From assembly GCA_964535305.1 (NCBI GenBank), contig CAZHTF010000030.1, forward strand, positions 1 through 34,453: a stretch of 34,453 nucleotides of DNA, given 5' to 3'. Position 1 is the stretch's first letter, and every line of letters begins with the position of its first letter. The notes beneath the pieces are model-generated. The model was given only the letters and a program-made list of their open reading frames with translations, had not been told where the DNA came from and ran no database searches. This document shows, piece by piece, positions 16,209-23,546 of this stretch. Both the position numbers and the translations under genes were made by a program. Source of the DNA: CAZHTF01 sp964535305. GTDB taxonomy: Bacteria > Planctomycetota > Phycisphaerae > UBA1845 > Fen-1342.

Positions 16209-16506
16209 GCTGCTGAGCGGTTCGTTGTGGCTGCGAGCCGGTCGCTAGCTCGCGATGTCGCCCGTGGCCGGCGGTGATGGATTGGGACGAGCGATCGACG
16301 CCGAGCGCGTCGGTCGCTCGGTTCGTTTTCAGAGCGGGAGAGCGCCGGCGGCGCGTCGGAGCAGGTTCATTTTTCTCAGTCGCGCGGCTTGCGCGAACGA
16401 GCGACGGCGTCACTATGTCTGGCGCATCGAGACAGGACTCTCCAGTTTGAGCTGTGGCCCCGTAGCGGCCGCGAGGCCGTAGCCAATGGCGTGTCTTGGG
16501 TTTCTA

Positions 16507-16535
16507 GAAATTCGGCCCCGCTGGGGCGAAAATTC
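16507..16535. repeat. Palindromic hairpin block (possible extragenic palindrome)
   Basis: GAA-TTC-GCCCC on the left (16507-16519) pairs with GGGGC-GAA-TTC on the right (16523-16535) around the loop GCT. The arms total 11 pairs, with an A/AA internal loop and one bulged G. It is nearly symmetric and could act on both strands. Its compact GC core with AT flanks resembles repetitive extragenic palindromes, but copy number cannot be judged from one window. Confidence 0.4.
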
Positions 16536-16654
16536 GCGCCAACTTTTGTCGTCGATGTAAACCGGCACCCGATGGCGAGCGACGCAAACGGCTGCTGCAC
16601 GCGCAGTCTACACGGCCGGAGAGAAGTGAAGTTGCTCCGGACTTTGAAACGGAA

Positions 16655-16709
16655 GCAGGCGCGCGGGAGTCAGCGGCAGGCGCGCGAGAGTCAGCCAGCA
16701 GGCGCCAGG
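16655..16709 (+). repeat. Short imperfect tandem repeat, unit about 21 bases, 2.5 copies
   Basis: Units start at 16655, 16676 and 16698, each with GCAGGCG. The first two share GCAGGCGCGCG, then GAGTCAGC, and differ by a few substitutions. The third unit is truncated after GCAGGCGCCAGG. It ends about 20 bases before the PilZ stop codon. Confidence 0.55.
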
Positions 16710-16731
16710 AAGCAGGGGGCGGGAGCGCGGC

Positions 16732-17082
16732 TCAACCGGATGTGCGGCGGAACGTGGCATCCGGCTCGAACGCGACGCCAATCTCAAACGTGCCGCTGAG
16801 CACTTGTCGGGCGCGGGCCACGCGGCCGCGCAGCAGCAGCGGCGAGTCATCCAGCCGGTCGACCTGCACCAGCACGGCGGCCCCGAGGGGCAGCGCGTGC
16901 GGTGCCTCGAGCGCCGCGCCGTTTGAAGAGAGATTCACGGTGCGGCCGGCACACTCGAACCGCTCGGCCTGGTTCAGCAGCACGATGCGGCACGGGGCGC
17001 GATGTGCCACGCGTGCTGCGCCGCGGCGCTTGCTGAAATCGGGGACGCCGATCGGGGCGACCGGCATGACATGCGGGTTCAT
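16732..17082 (-). CDS. PilZ domain protein
   Basis: ATG 17082 gives 116 residues with GGAG seven bases upstream; an upstream TTG at 17109 is less likely. After about 20 residues comes RRGAARVAHRAPCRIVLL, then the NLSSNGAALEAP motif matching the D/N-x-S-x-x-G signature, followed by beta strands (GAAVLVQVDRL, LLRGRVARARQ, FEIGVAFEP). PilZ domains usually bind cyclic di-GMP through an RxxxR arginine pair and the (D/N)xSxxG loop. Here RRGAAR and NLSSNG are both plausible ligands. No output domain is attached, so it would act as a stand-alone adaptor. It is probably transcribed on its own; the terminator at 17234-17263 separates it from the sigma-factor pair upstream. Confidence 0.75.
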   Translation of the reverse strand: MNPHVMPVAPIGVPDFSKRRGAARVAHRAPCRIVLLNQAERFECAGRTVNLSSNGAALEAPHALPLGAAVLVQVDRLDDSPLLLRGRVARARQVLSGTFEIGVAFEPDATFRRTSG

Positions 17083-17233
17083 GGCTGCGCTCCGCGAGGG
17101 CAATGCCAACCTGTCTCCTATCGGCTGAACTTGCGCGGCAAGTGAATGTCGCTTACGGCGCGTTGGGGATTGAGAACTCAGGGCCGCCTGCGAGCGTCAG
17201 GGGCGCGTGGCGTCTGGATGCCGAAAATCAGAA

Positions 17234-17263
17234 CACCCGGCGGAGCGTCGGCTCCACCGGGTG
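17234..17263 (-). terminator. Intrinsic terminator of the sigma/anti-sigma-like operon
   Basis: CACCCGG (17234-17240) pairs with CCGGGTG (17257-17263), and inside it GGAGC (17242-17246) pairs with GCTCC (17251-17255) around GTCG. That is 12 pairs with one C/A mismatch. Read on the minus strand, the hairpin is followed by TTCTGATTTTC. It lies 37 bases after the stop of the gene at 17301. Confidence 0.78.
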
Positions 17264-17300
17264 CCGTAGAAGACATGCGGGCCGCCGCCGGCTGGCGAAG

Positions 17301-18530
17301 CTAGGGCTGCTCGGCCTGCACGTCGTCGAGATTCGCACCGCCGGATTCGATCATCTGCTCGATCAGCGGCATCAGCTTGTTGACCTCGATCAGGCGCGTC
17401 TTGCCGTCCTTCAGATAGTCAATTTTGCTGGGTCGATCCGCGGGCGCGACGCTGTCGACGAATTCGAGCCGGATCGCCCCCTGCGTCTCGCCCAGCCCCT
17501 CGAAGCGCACCCACTGCACGCCATCTCCCTCGCGATAGCCGATCGAGAGCACGGCGTTCTTGAGCGAGAGGTCCGGATCGTCTTCGGTGAAGTCGCGCGC
17601 GGTCAGCACGTACGTGCCGTCGTCCATTTCGGTGACGGTTGCCGTGCCTTGCTCGATCCGCTTGGCGAGCTCGTCGAGCTGTGCCCGGCCAGCGCGGCCG
17701 CGGAGCACATCCTGCACCAGCGCCTCGACGGCGTTGGCGCTTGCGGGTTCCCTGCCGTCTTCTTCCTGATTCAGCTCAATCGTCAGGTCGTTGGTGGCGT
17801 CGTTGATCTCCTCGACGATGTCGCCGTCCATGAACTTGCCGAGCTTGATCCCGGTCAGGTCCAGCAGCACGCCGCTGCGCAACATGCCCTGGAAGAGCGC
17901 CAGCGGCGGGGCTTCCTCGATCAGTGCGAACGGCAGGTTGTCGAAGCGGCAGTAGACCCACTGCTCGTCGTGGCTGTAGGCCACGGCCGCGGCGAGCTCG
18001 AGCCCGGCCACTTCCTCGTGCCGCTCGTCGAGCTTCACCTGCACGGTGGCGAAGACGGATTCGAATGGGTTGTCGCGGGCGTTGTCGCTTTCGATGAACT
18101 CCGCCAGCGTGGTGGGGCGATCGAACAGCGCCGTAGCGGTCAGCTCGACTGAAGCGCCGTCAACGACGATATTCGCGATGGAGACGCGCAGGCCCTTGTG
18201 CACGCTGGAGCGGACGCTCTCCAGAATGGTCTTGGCCTGCACAGCCGGACTGGAAGGCGAAAGCAGGAAGGCCCACAGGACGAACGCGGCCGCGACGGCC
18301 GAGCCAGTGACCGGAAAGAGCTTGTGACGACGCATGAAACGGGCTCCTCGACGAAGGACGCTTTCGGATGGAAGCTCGACGTTGGCCGCGACGGGCTCCC
18401 ACGCGCGGCGCTGCGCGGCCGGCGTCTGTGGCAGTCGCAGACTGGCGGCGATGCGGCGCAGGTTCTGATCAAGCATCTGATCCTGCCGCTGCTCGTGCGC
18501 GGCCTCGTGCTTGTGCTCGTGGGGCGTCAT
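17301..18530 (-). CDS. Membrane protein encoded directly behind an ECF sigma factor (putative anti-sigma factor)
   Basis: ATG 18530 is chosen because AAGGAG lies eight bases upstream; it gives 409 residues. The N-terminal 90 or so residues are cytoplasmic and His/Gln-rich at the start (MTPHEHKHEAAHEQ), with no HxxxCxxC zinc anti-sigma motif. One transmembrane helix follows at about 96-113 (VTGSAVAAAFVLWAFLL). The remaining 290 residues would be extracytoplasmic and contain repeated acidic beta/helix stretches such as TVTEMDDGTYVLTARDF and GDGVQWVRFEGLGETQG. It starts 41 bases after the sigma stop in the same orientation. Sigma pairing with a single-pass membrane regulator is the usual arrangement, so an anti-sigma role is inferred from context and topology, not from homology. 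Confidence 0.65.
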   Translation of the reverse strand: MTPHEHKHEAAHEQRQDQMLDQNLRRIAASLRLPQTPAAQRRAWEPVAANVELPSESVLRRGARFMRRHKLFPVTGSAVAAAFVLWAFLLSPSSPAVQAKTILESVRSSVHKGLRVSIANIVVDGASVELTATALFDRPTTLAEFIESDNARDNPFESVFATVQVKLDERHEEVAGLELAAAVAYSHDEQWVYCRFDNLPFALIEEAPPLALFQGMLRSGVLLDLTGIKLGKFMDGDIVEEINDATNDLTIELNQEEDGREPASANAVEALVQDVLRGRAGRAQLDELAKRIEQGTATVTEMDDGTYVLTARDFTEDDPDLSLKNAVLSIGYREGDGVQWVRFEGLGETQGAIRLEFVDSVAPADRPSKIDYLKDGKTRLIEVNKLMPLIEQMIESGGANLDDVQAEQP

Positions 18531-18570
18531 CGGGCGAACTCCTTGCACAATACGCCGCAAACGCGCGGCG

Positions 18571-19137
18571 CTACTCCAGGTTCCGAAGCGCTTCTCGCAG
18601 GGCGCTCCGCGCGCGGTAGAGCCGGCCTTCAATCGCACGCGGCGTCAGGCCGCGATCCGCGGCCATCTGCTCGTGCGAGCGACCGTCGAAGTAATGCTCG
18701 ACGATCAGGCTCTGGTGCTCATGCGGCAACGCGGTGATCGCCAGCAGCAACTGCTCGCGCACCTCCGCCTGCTCCAGCAGATCGGCGGCCAGCGGCTCAG
18801 CCGCGACGCGCGCGGCCAACTCGGCCGCGAGCTGCGCGTCGTGCCGCGGCCAGGGATGCTGGCCGCGCCGCGCCTGCGTCCGCCAATGCGTGCGGACCAG
18901 GTTTCGCGCGATTGAGCGGAGCCAGAACTCCGCCTGCTCACCCGAGATCTGCCGCCCGCGACGCCAATGCAGCCAAAGCTGCTGCATCAGGTCGCTGGCC
19001 AGGTGCGAATCGCCGCCGACACGCACAGCAATGAAGCGGTACAGGCTTTCCGCGCAGCGCTCGAAATCGTCGCCGCTCTGCGCGAGCGGCTCGGCTACGG
19101 CGAACGGCGGTACGACCGCATCGGCGGCTGAGCTCAC
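18571..19137 (-). CDS. ECF-type RNA polymerase sigma factor
   Basis: GTG 19137 is preceded by GAGAGG six to seven bases away; the product is 188 residues. Region 2 reads LYRFIAVRVGGDSHLASDLMQQLWLHWRRG and the following FWLRSIARNLVRTHWRTQ. Region 4 reads ALPHEHQSLIVEHYFDGRSHEQMA and LTPRAIEGRLYRARSALREAL, the helix-turn-helix that binds -35 elements. This is the two-domain ECF layout. It heads a two-gene minus-strand operon with the membrane protein downstream and ends in a strong intrinsic terminator. The signal is unknown. A GGAAACC/GTCTCA pair upstream could be its own promoter. Confidence 0.92.
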   Translation of the reverse strand: MSSAADAVVPPFAVAEPLAQSGDDFERCAESLYRFIAVRVGGDSHLASDLMQQLWLHWRRGRQISGEQAEFWLRSIARNLVRTHWRTQARRGQHPWPRHDAQLAAELAARVAAEPLAADLLEQAEVREQLLLAITALPHEHQSLIVEHYFDGRSHEQMAADRGLTPRAIEGRLYRARSALREALRNLE

Positions 19138-19206
19138 TGCGAACCTCTCAATCCCGGGTTGAGGGCTGCGATTTCACGCTCCAGCAGCCTAAACGCGCGA
19201 CGCGGC

Positions 19207-19233
19207 TGAGACCCACGCGTATTCCAGGTTTCC
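19207..19233 (-). promoter_or_regulatory. Possible ECF-type autoregulatory promoter
   Basis: On the minus strand GGAAACC (19233-19227) is followed after 14 bases by GTCTCA (19212-19207), about 70 bases before the sigma start codon. ECF promoters often carry a GGAAC-like -35 and a GTC-like -10. The spacer is a little short for the usual distance, so this is weak. Confidence 0.28.
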
Positions 19234-19408
19234 GCCGAAAAATCTGGCAGCAAGCTTGTCGAGCGTTGCGGAATTCGCGCCGGAAAGGCCGCCTTGGCGG
19301 CCGGTTTGGCCGAGCGGGTTGGTGTCAAGCAAGCCACTGGGGACGACTGCAGAGTTCGGCGGCTAACGCATCGAGCGGCGCGCCAGCCAAGGGCCGCGAA
19401 CTGCCAGG

Positions 19409-19990
19409 CTAGTCGAGGCTGCTTTCGCCGCCGTACTCGCTGTGAATGAAGCGTGGCGCTGCTTCGGGCGGGACCACGACCACGAAAAGATCCTGGTAGC
19501 GATTGGGCGGCGTGCCGCTGCCGCCGAGCCGGCGATAGATCTGCTCGGTGATTCCCGGCGTGTTCAACACGGAGCCGATGTTCCCGCAGAAAAGGATCGT
19601 ACCACCGGCGTGCAGGCGCAGCATTTCGTCGACCAGTGCGTTGGCGGTTGCGGTGGTGTCGGCGTATAAGGCCGGGTTGACCAGATTGAGCGTCAGACCC
19701 AATTCGTCCGCGAGCGCCTGCACCGTCTGCCGGTTTCGCAACAGGTCCGTGCAGTAGATCGCGGTCACGCCGTTCTCGATCAGCGCGTCACGCAGCGCCC
19801 GCGCCCGAACCTGGCCCTCGGCATTCAACGGCGGGTCGGCGCCGGGGTCGCGCTCCGCGTGGCGAATCAGCACAAACGTCGTGGTCACGCCGTTGACCAG
19901 TGACGCGCCGGCGCCGGCATCGATGCAGCTTTGCAGCAAGCACGCCGCCGAAATCAGGATCAGCGCACACACACGCTCGAATCTGGACAT
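19409..19990 (-). CDS. Histidine-phosphatase-superfamily lipoprotein lacking the second catalytic histidine
   Basis: ATG 19990 has GAGGT upstream; the product is 193 residues. It begins with a lipoprotein-type signal (CALILISAACLLQSC, Cys22). The phosphatase signature FVLIRHAERDPG gives R43/H44, and DLLRNRQTVQAL carries the next arginines. Active members have a GHSN-type motif supplying the second histidine; here the aligned segment reads LFCGNIGSVL, with Asn137 in that place. The protein may be inactive, or may bind a ligand without turning it over. Its start lies inside the comF 3' end (31-base overlap), so it is the last gene of an xseB-comF-phosphatase run. Confidence 0.8.
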   Translation of the reverse strand: MSRFERVCALILISAACLLQSCIDAGAGASLVNGVTTTFVLIRHAERDPGADPPLNAEGQVRARALRDALIENGVTAIYCTDLLRNRQTVQALADELGLTLNLVNPALYADTTATANALVDEMLRLHAGGTILFCGNIGSVLNTPGITEQIYRRLGGSGTPPNRYQDLFVVVVPPEAAPRFIHSEYGGESSLD

Positions 19991-20874
19991 GCCTGCACCT
20001 CAGCAGTTTCGCGCGTCGCGATCGCTGCGCCCGGCATCGCAATCGCAGTCGCGTCCTTTTGGAATTCGGCGTTCGCGGCCCGGGCCGTGGCGGCAGTCGG
20101 CTGAATCTCACGCGCGGGCGCTGCGCGCGCCACGACGGCGGCGTAGATCTGCTTCGCGCCAGCCTTCCGCAGCGCCTTGGCGACTTCGCAGATCGTGGCC
20201 CCGCTGACCAGCAGATTGTCGACGATGCAGACCGTCTTGCCGTTCACGCCGGCGTGCCAGGCTGGCGCGAAGCAGCCGCGCACATTTTCGAAGCGCGCCG
20301 CGCGAGAAACTGCATCAATCTGGCTGCTGAAGCCGCGAATGCGGCGCACCGCGCGTCGTACCGGGCGTCGCAGGTCGCGCGCCACCGCCGCGGCCAGCAG
20401 CGCCGTCTGGTCGCCGCGCTGGTAAATCAGCCGCCGCTGCCAGTGTGTCGGCACGGGCACGAAGACGTCAATTTCTTGCGACCAGGGCGTTCTGCGAAGT
20501 GCATCCGCCAGGAGGCCGCCCAGATAATTCGCGAGCCGCGGTTGTGCATGGCGCTTCAGCCGCGCGAGCAGCTCGCGCAGCGGCGGGAGATACGTGCCGT
20601 AGCGGACCACGCCGGCGACGTTCCAGAAGTCTTCGCGGCGGCACACGCCGCAGCGGCCGCGGTAAATCGTCTCGCTTCGCGCGATTCGCGCACACCGGGG
20701 GCAAACCGGGTCGGTGCTCAGGGCGGAGAGCTGCAGGTGACAGCTTGAGCAGTGCGGCCGGCCCGTGCCGCGCACGCCGACGCCGCAGCGCACGCAGGTC
20801 TGCGGCGCGAGCAGGTCGAACACCTGATGCGCGTTGTCATGAAGCTGGCTCAGCAGCGTTGGCCCGACGCGCAT
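19960..20874 (-). CDS. comF: ComF-family phosphoribosyltransferase-like protein
   Basis: ATG 20874 gives 304 residues and has TTGAGG about ten bases upstream; GTG 20883 is an alternative. The N-terminus carries a zinc-ribbon-like series (CVRCG, HCSSC, CPRC, CGVC). The phosphoribosyltransferase part includes FVPVPTHWQRRLIYQRG and the loop VCIVDNLLVSGATICEV. In most relatives the loop reads VDD-x-x-TTG; here it is VDN-x-x-VSG, so the second acidic residue is changed. ComF family members act in DNA uptake by competent cells, and their biochemical role is unclear. The last 50 residues are an Ala-rich tail, and the gene runs 31 bases into the next one. xseB lies immediately upstream. Confidence 0.88.
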   Translation of the reverse strand: MRVGPTLLSQLHDNAHQVFDLLAPQTCVRCGVGVRGTGRPHCSSCHLQLSALSTDPVCPRCARIARSETIYRGRCGVCRREDFWNVAGVVRYGTYLPPLRELLARLKRHAQPRLANYLGGLLADALRRTPWSQEIDVFVPVPTHWQRRLIYQRGDQTALLAAAVARDLRRPVRRAVRRIRGFSSQIDAVSRAARFENVRGCFAPAWHAGVNGKTVCIVDNLLVSGATICEVAKALRKAGAKQIYAAVVARAAPAREIQPTAATARAANAEFQKDATAIAMPGAAIATRETAEVQACPDSSVCVR

Positions 20875-20886
20875 GGTGGGCACGCC

Positions 20887-21162
20887 TCAACTTGCGTCGT
20901 CGCCGGTTTCATTCTGACCGAGCACGAGTGGCTCAGCGCGAATCTCGCCGCTGGCGTCGGCCTGGATTTTCTTGATGCGCAGTTCGGCATTGGTCAGGAT
21001 CTGACGGCAGTGGGCCGCCAGCGACATGGCCTCCTCATAGCGCGCGATGGATTCCTCGATGCCGATTTCGCCGGCCTCCATCGCCTCGACGATCGCGTCG
21101 AGCCGGGCCATGGCGTCTTCGAACTTCAGTTTTTCGAGCGACGACTTGGCCACACAGACCAT
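20887..21162 (-). CDS. xseB: Exodeoxyribonuclease VII small subunit
   Basis: The 91-residue product matches the small helical XseB family: LEKLKFEDAMARLDAIVEAM, then EAGEIGIEESIARYEEAM and a short third helix. XseB binds the catalytic large subunit XseA to form a single-strand DNA exonuclease. xseA is not in the window, although the two are often adjacent, so it must lie elsewhere. The start ATG 21162 has no obvious ribosome-binding site. comF follows after 12 bases. Confidence 0.9.
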   Translation of the reverse strand: MVCVAKSSLEKLKFEDAMARLDAIVEAMEAGEIGIEESIARYEEAMSLAAHCRQILTNAELRIKKIQADASGEIRAEPLVLGQNETGDDAS

Positions 21163-21310
21163 GATCGCACTGCGATGCGGGATCGGTCAAGCGGAAACAG
21201 CGTGATCCAATAAACTGGCGAGCGGCAGTCCGCAGAGACGTCTGCCCGTCCGGCGCGCAGCGCGGCCGAGCGTGCTGCCACCCGCGACGGAACACCGTCT
21301 CGGCCGGCTT

Positions 21311-21339
21311 TTGACAACCGCGGCGCGCCGCACCATACT
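21311..21339 (+). promoter_or_regulatory. Strong sigma70-type promoter candidate for the BRCT-like membrane protein
   Basis: A perfect TTGACA (21311-21316) and CATACT (21334-21339, 4 of 6) are separated by exactly 17 bases, in the divergent gap between xseB and the plus-strand gene. The predicted leader is about 85 nt. Confidence 0.6.
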
Positions 21340-21429
21340 CTGCCCGGCGTGAGCGAACGGTCGGCGCGTGCGGGTCGCGACGATCGGGGCGAGAAAAACC
21401 CGCTCCCACAGTCCCACAGGAGTGTTCGC

Positions 21430-22839
21430 ATGGCAGGGCGTCCTGCAGCCGTGCGCGGCGGCGGTCTCACCGGCCTACACTACGGCCTGTTCACGTTCGT
21501 TGGCATCGCCGTCCTGGCGCTGGTCGGGTTCGTGCTGCAGCTCAACGCCGTCAAGAAAGCCGAATCTGAGGCGACCGCGGCGCGCCAGCAACTGAACAGC
21601 CACGGCTCGCCGCCGGCATATTACGCCAACGAAGCCACCGCGCTCGACAGCCAGACGTTCACCGTCATGAGCAATCACCTCAGCGAGCTGGCCAAGCTCA
21701 CCACCGGCAAGGCCGAGCTTGTCTGGCCGCAGATTCAGGCCGAATTTGACAAGCTGCGCGCCGATGTGCAACGCCTGAACCCGGGCGTTATCGGCGGGGA
21801 GCCGCTTCTGGCCGCGATGCGGCGGCTGAACCAAGCGCTGGTCGAGGCGCGGCAGCTCAAGGACGCGCAGGGCGAAGAGCTGCGCGAGCTGCAGGCCGAG
21901 AACGTGGCGCTTAAGGAAGGCATCAAGGCGGCGCAGGATCAGTATCGCGCCGAAGTGGAGGCGCTCAGTACGCGCGTCGAGCGTTTGCAGAGCGAGCGCG
22001 ATTCGGCCATCGCCGCCAAGGAGCAGCAGCTCACCGACCTACAGGCCGCGGCTGACGCGTTGCGGACCGAGTTCAACCAGTTCCGCGTGGATTCCACCGG
22101 CCGCGAGCGCGAGTCGGGCCTGCAGCTTGCGCGGCTCTCGAATCAAAACAACGAGCTGCAGAAAAAGATTCAGGAGCTCAAGCCGGCCAGCTTCGACCCG
22201 AGCCAGATGCTGACCAAGTCCGACGGGAAAATCGTCCGCAGCATCCCCGGCAGCGACGTGGTGTACATCAACCTCGGCACGCGGGCGCGGGTCAAGCTGG
22301 GCATGGGCTTCGAGGTCTTCTCACCGGCGCGCGAAGCCTCGCGCGATCTGCGTGGCAAGGCGTCGATCGAGGTCGTCACGCTGATGGATGACACCGCCGA
22401 ATGCCGCGTCACCCGCGGCACCGCCGGCCAGCCGATCATTGAAGGCGACATGATCGTGAACATCGCCTACGAGCGCGGGCGGTTGCCCAAATTCGTGGTG
22501 CGCGGCGACTTTGATTTGAACTACGACGGTGAGCCGGATTTCGACGGTGGCGAGCGCGTCGCGGCGCTCATCAAGGAGTGGGGCGGGCAGGTCGTCGCCG
22601 AGCTTGATGAAACCACTGATTTCGTGATCATCGGCGTGCCGCCCGAAGTGCCCGCGATCGCTCCGGGCGAGCCGGTCAGCCCGGTCGTGCGTGCGCTGGC
22701 GGATTCGCGCTCGCTGGAGAAGTCGCGTTTTCAGGCGTTGATTGAACAGGCCCGCGGCTTGTTCATCCCGGTGATCACGCAGAACGCGTTTCTGTATCTG
22801 ACGGGCTACGCCGGCGAGCAGTCGATCGCGGCCCGCTAG
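21430..22839 (+). CDS. Single-pass membrane protein: coiled coil, beta domain and C-terminal BRCT-like domain
   Basis: ATG 21430 follows AGGAG at eight bases; 469 residues. Residues 1-16 carry several arginines, then a transmembrane helix (about 17-37, FTFVGIAVLALVGFVLQL). With positive-inside orientation the rest is outside the cytoplasm. A long coiled coil covers about 120-275. A beta-rich domain follows (DVVYINLGTRARVKLGMGFEVF, then IEGDMIVNIAYERG). The last 110 residues (from F355) look like a BRCT fold: FVVRGDFD, a helix ending EWGGQVVAELDETTDFVIIG, a helical part and the closing IPVITQNAFLYLTGY. BRCT domains normally work in DNA repair in the cytoplasm. The function is unknown. It converges on a coiled-coil lipoprotein gene with only 21 bases between stops. 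Confidence 0.7.
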   Translation: MAGRPAAVRGGGLTGLHYGLFTFVGIAVLALVGFVLQLNAVKKAESEATAARQQLNSHGSPPAYYANEATALDSQTFTVMSNHLSELAKLTTGKAELVWPQIQAEFDKLRADVQRLNPGVIGGEPLLAAMRRLNQALVEARQLKDAQGEELRELQAENVALKEGIKAAQDQYRAEVEALSTRVERLQSERDSAIAAKEQQLTDLQAAADALRTEFNQFRVDSTGRERESGLQLARLSNQNNELQKKIQELKPASFDPSQMLTKSDGKIVRSIPGSDVVYINLGTRARVKLGMGFEVFSPAREASRDLRGKASIEVVTLMDDTAECRVTRGTAGQPIIEGDMIVNIAYERGRLPKFVVRGDFDLNYDGEPDFDGGERVAALIKEWGGQVVAELDETTDFVIIGVPPEVPAIAPGEPVSPVVRALADSRSLEKSRFQALIEQARGLFIPVITQNAFLYLTGYAGEQSIAAR

Positions 22840-22860
22840 CCAGGACAGCGCACGAATCAC

Positions 22861-23535
22861 CTAGATCGTCGTACGCACGCGGAATACGCGCTGCGAAGTG
22901 AAGACGCGCTGCGTCAGCACGTCGGTAAACGTCACGCGGACGGTGATATCGACGTTTCCCGGCGGTGCGCCCTGCCAGGGGCATTTCAGCGTGTAATGCT
23001 GCGTTAGGAATTTTCCGTACCAGAGCCCGCGGAGCGTGTCCGCGTCAAACTTGTACTCGGCCAGGCGGTTCTGGTCCGGCTTGGACAGGTCGAAGAGCTC
23101 GACCCGCGCTTCGCCCGCGATTTTCAGCACATCGCCGTTCGCATCGACCGGCTGCAGATAGATGGTAATGCCATCGTGCCCCGGCTGGCCGTCGTAGTCA
23201 TCACCGCCCGAGAGTGCTGCGAGTTGTATTCGATCGGCTGTGGCGATTTTCTGCATGTCCGCGGCGCTGACCGCCCGCACGCTGCTGAGCTGCTCCTCGA
23301 GCCGCGCGATTGTGCTGCGTTGCGCGGCCAGCTCAGCATCCTTCTGCTCGATCAGGCGTTTCAGGTCGGCGTTTTCACGCCGCAAATCCTGACCCGCGGG
23401 CGGCGTCCAGCAACCCGTGCACAGCGCCAGCAGCGCGACGCCGCACGCCAGCGGCGCAGCGCGACCCGCGGCCGGCGCATTTCGCGCGACGGTCTTGGGG
23501 GTCGGCACCAGTTTCGCGGCGGAAGGCGCGCGCAT
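22861..23535 (-). CDS. Coiled-coil lipoprotein of unknown function
   Basis: ATG 23535 gives 224 residues and lies 11 bases after the ClpP2 stop, so it is probably read as part of the tig-clpP transcript. The N-terminus has a positively charged stretch, a hydrophobic core (PLACGVALLAL) and a lipobox-like CTGC with Cys42. Next comes a charged coiled coil (about 51-82, RRENADLKRLIEQKDAEL), then a domain rich in beta strands: DGITIYLQPVDANGDVL, ARVELFDLSKPDQNRLAEY, DITVRVTFTDVLTQRVF. The architecture parallels the oppositely oriented membrane protein at 21430-22839. I do not recognise the C-terminal domain. Confidence 0.65.
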   Translation of the reverse strand: MRAPSAAKLVPTPKTVARNAPAAGRAAPLACGVALLALCTGCWTPPAGQDLRRENADLKRLIEQKDAELAAQRSTIARLEEQLSSVRAVSAADMQKIATADRIQLAALSGGDDYDGQPGHDGITIYLQPVDANGDVLKIAGEARVELFDLSKPDQNRLAEYKFDADTLRGLWYGKFLTQHYTLKCPWQGAPPGNVDITVRVTFTDVLTQRVFTSQRVFRVRTTI

Positions 23536-23546
23536 GCGGCGGCGGC

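Larger units (their letters stand above)
16209..16731. other. Non-coding stretch between convergent genes
   Basis: No convincing gene is seen in these 520 or so bases; the open frames are short and biased like random GC-rich sequence. It contains a modest hairpin (GCGAGC 16233-16238 with GCTCGC 16248-16253, no U-run), the longer bulged hairpin at 16507-16535 and the short tandem repeats at 16655-16709. It lies between the dockerin gene (+) and the PilZ gene (-), so it must hold both transcript ends. Confidence 0.6.

Noticed and set aside
17103..18152. A 349-codon plus-strand open frame
   Set aside because: It crosses a strong terminator hairpin and is antisense to the anti-sigma-like gene, which has a clear ribosome-binding site and protein-like composition.
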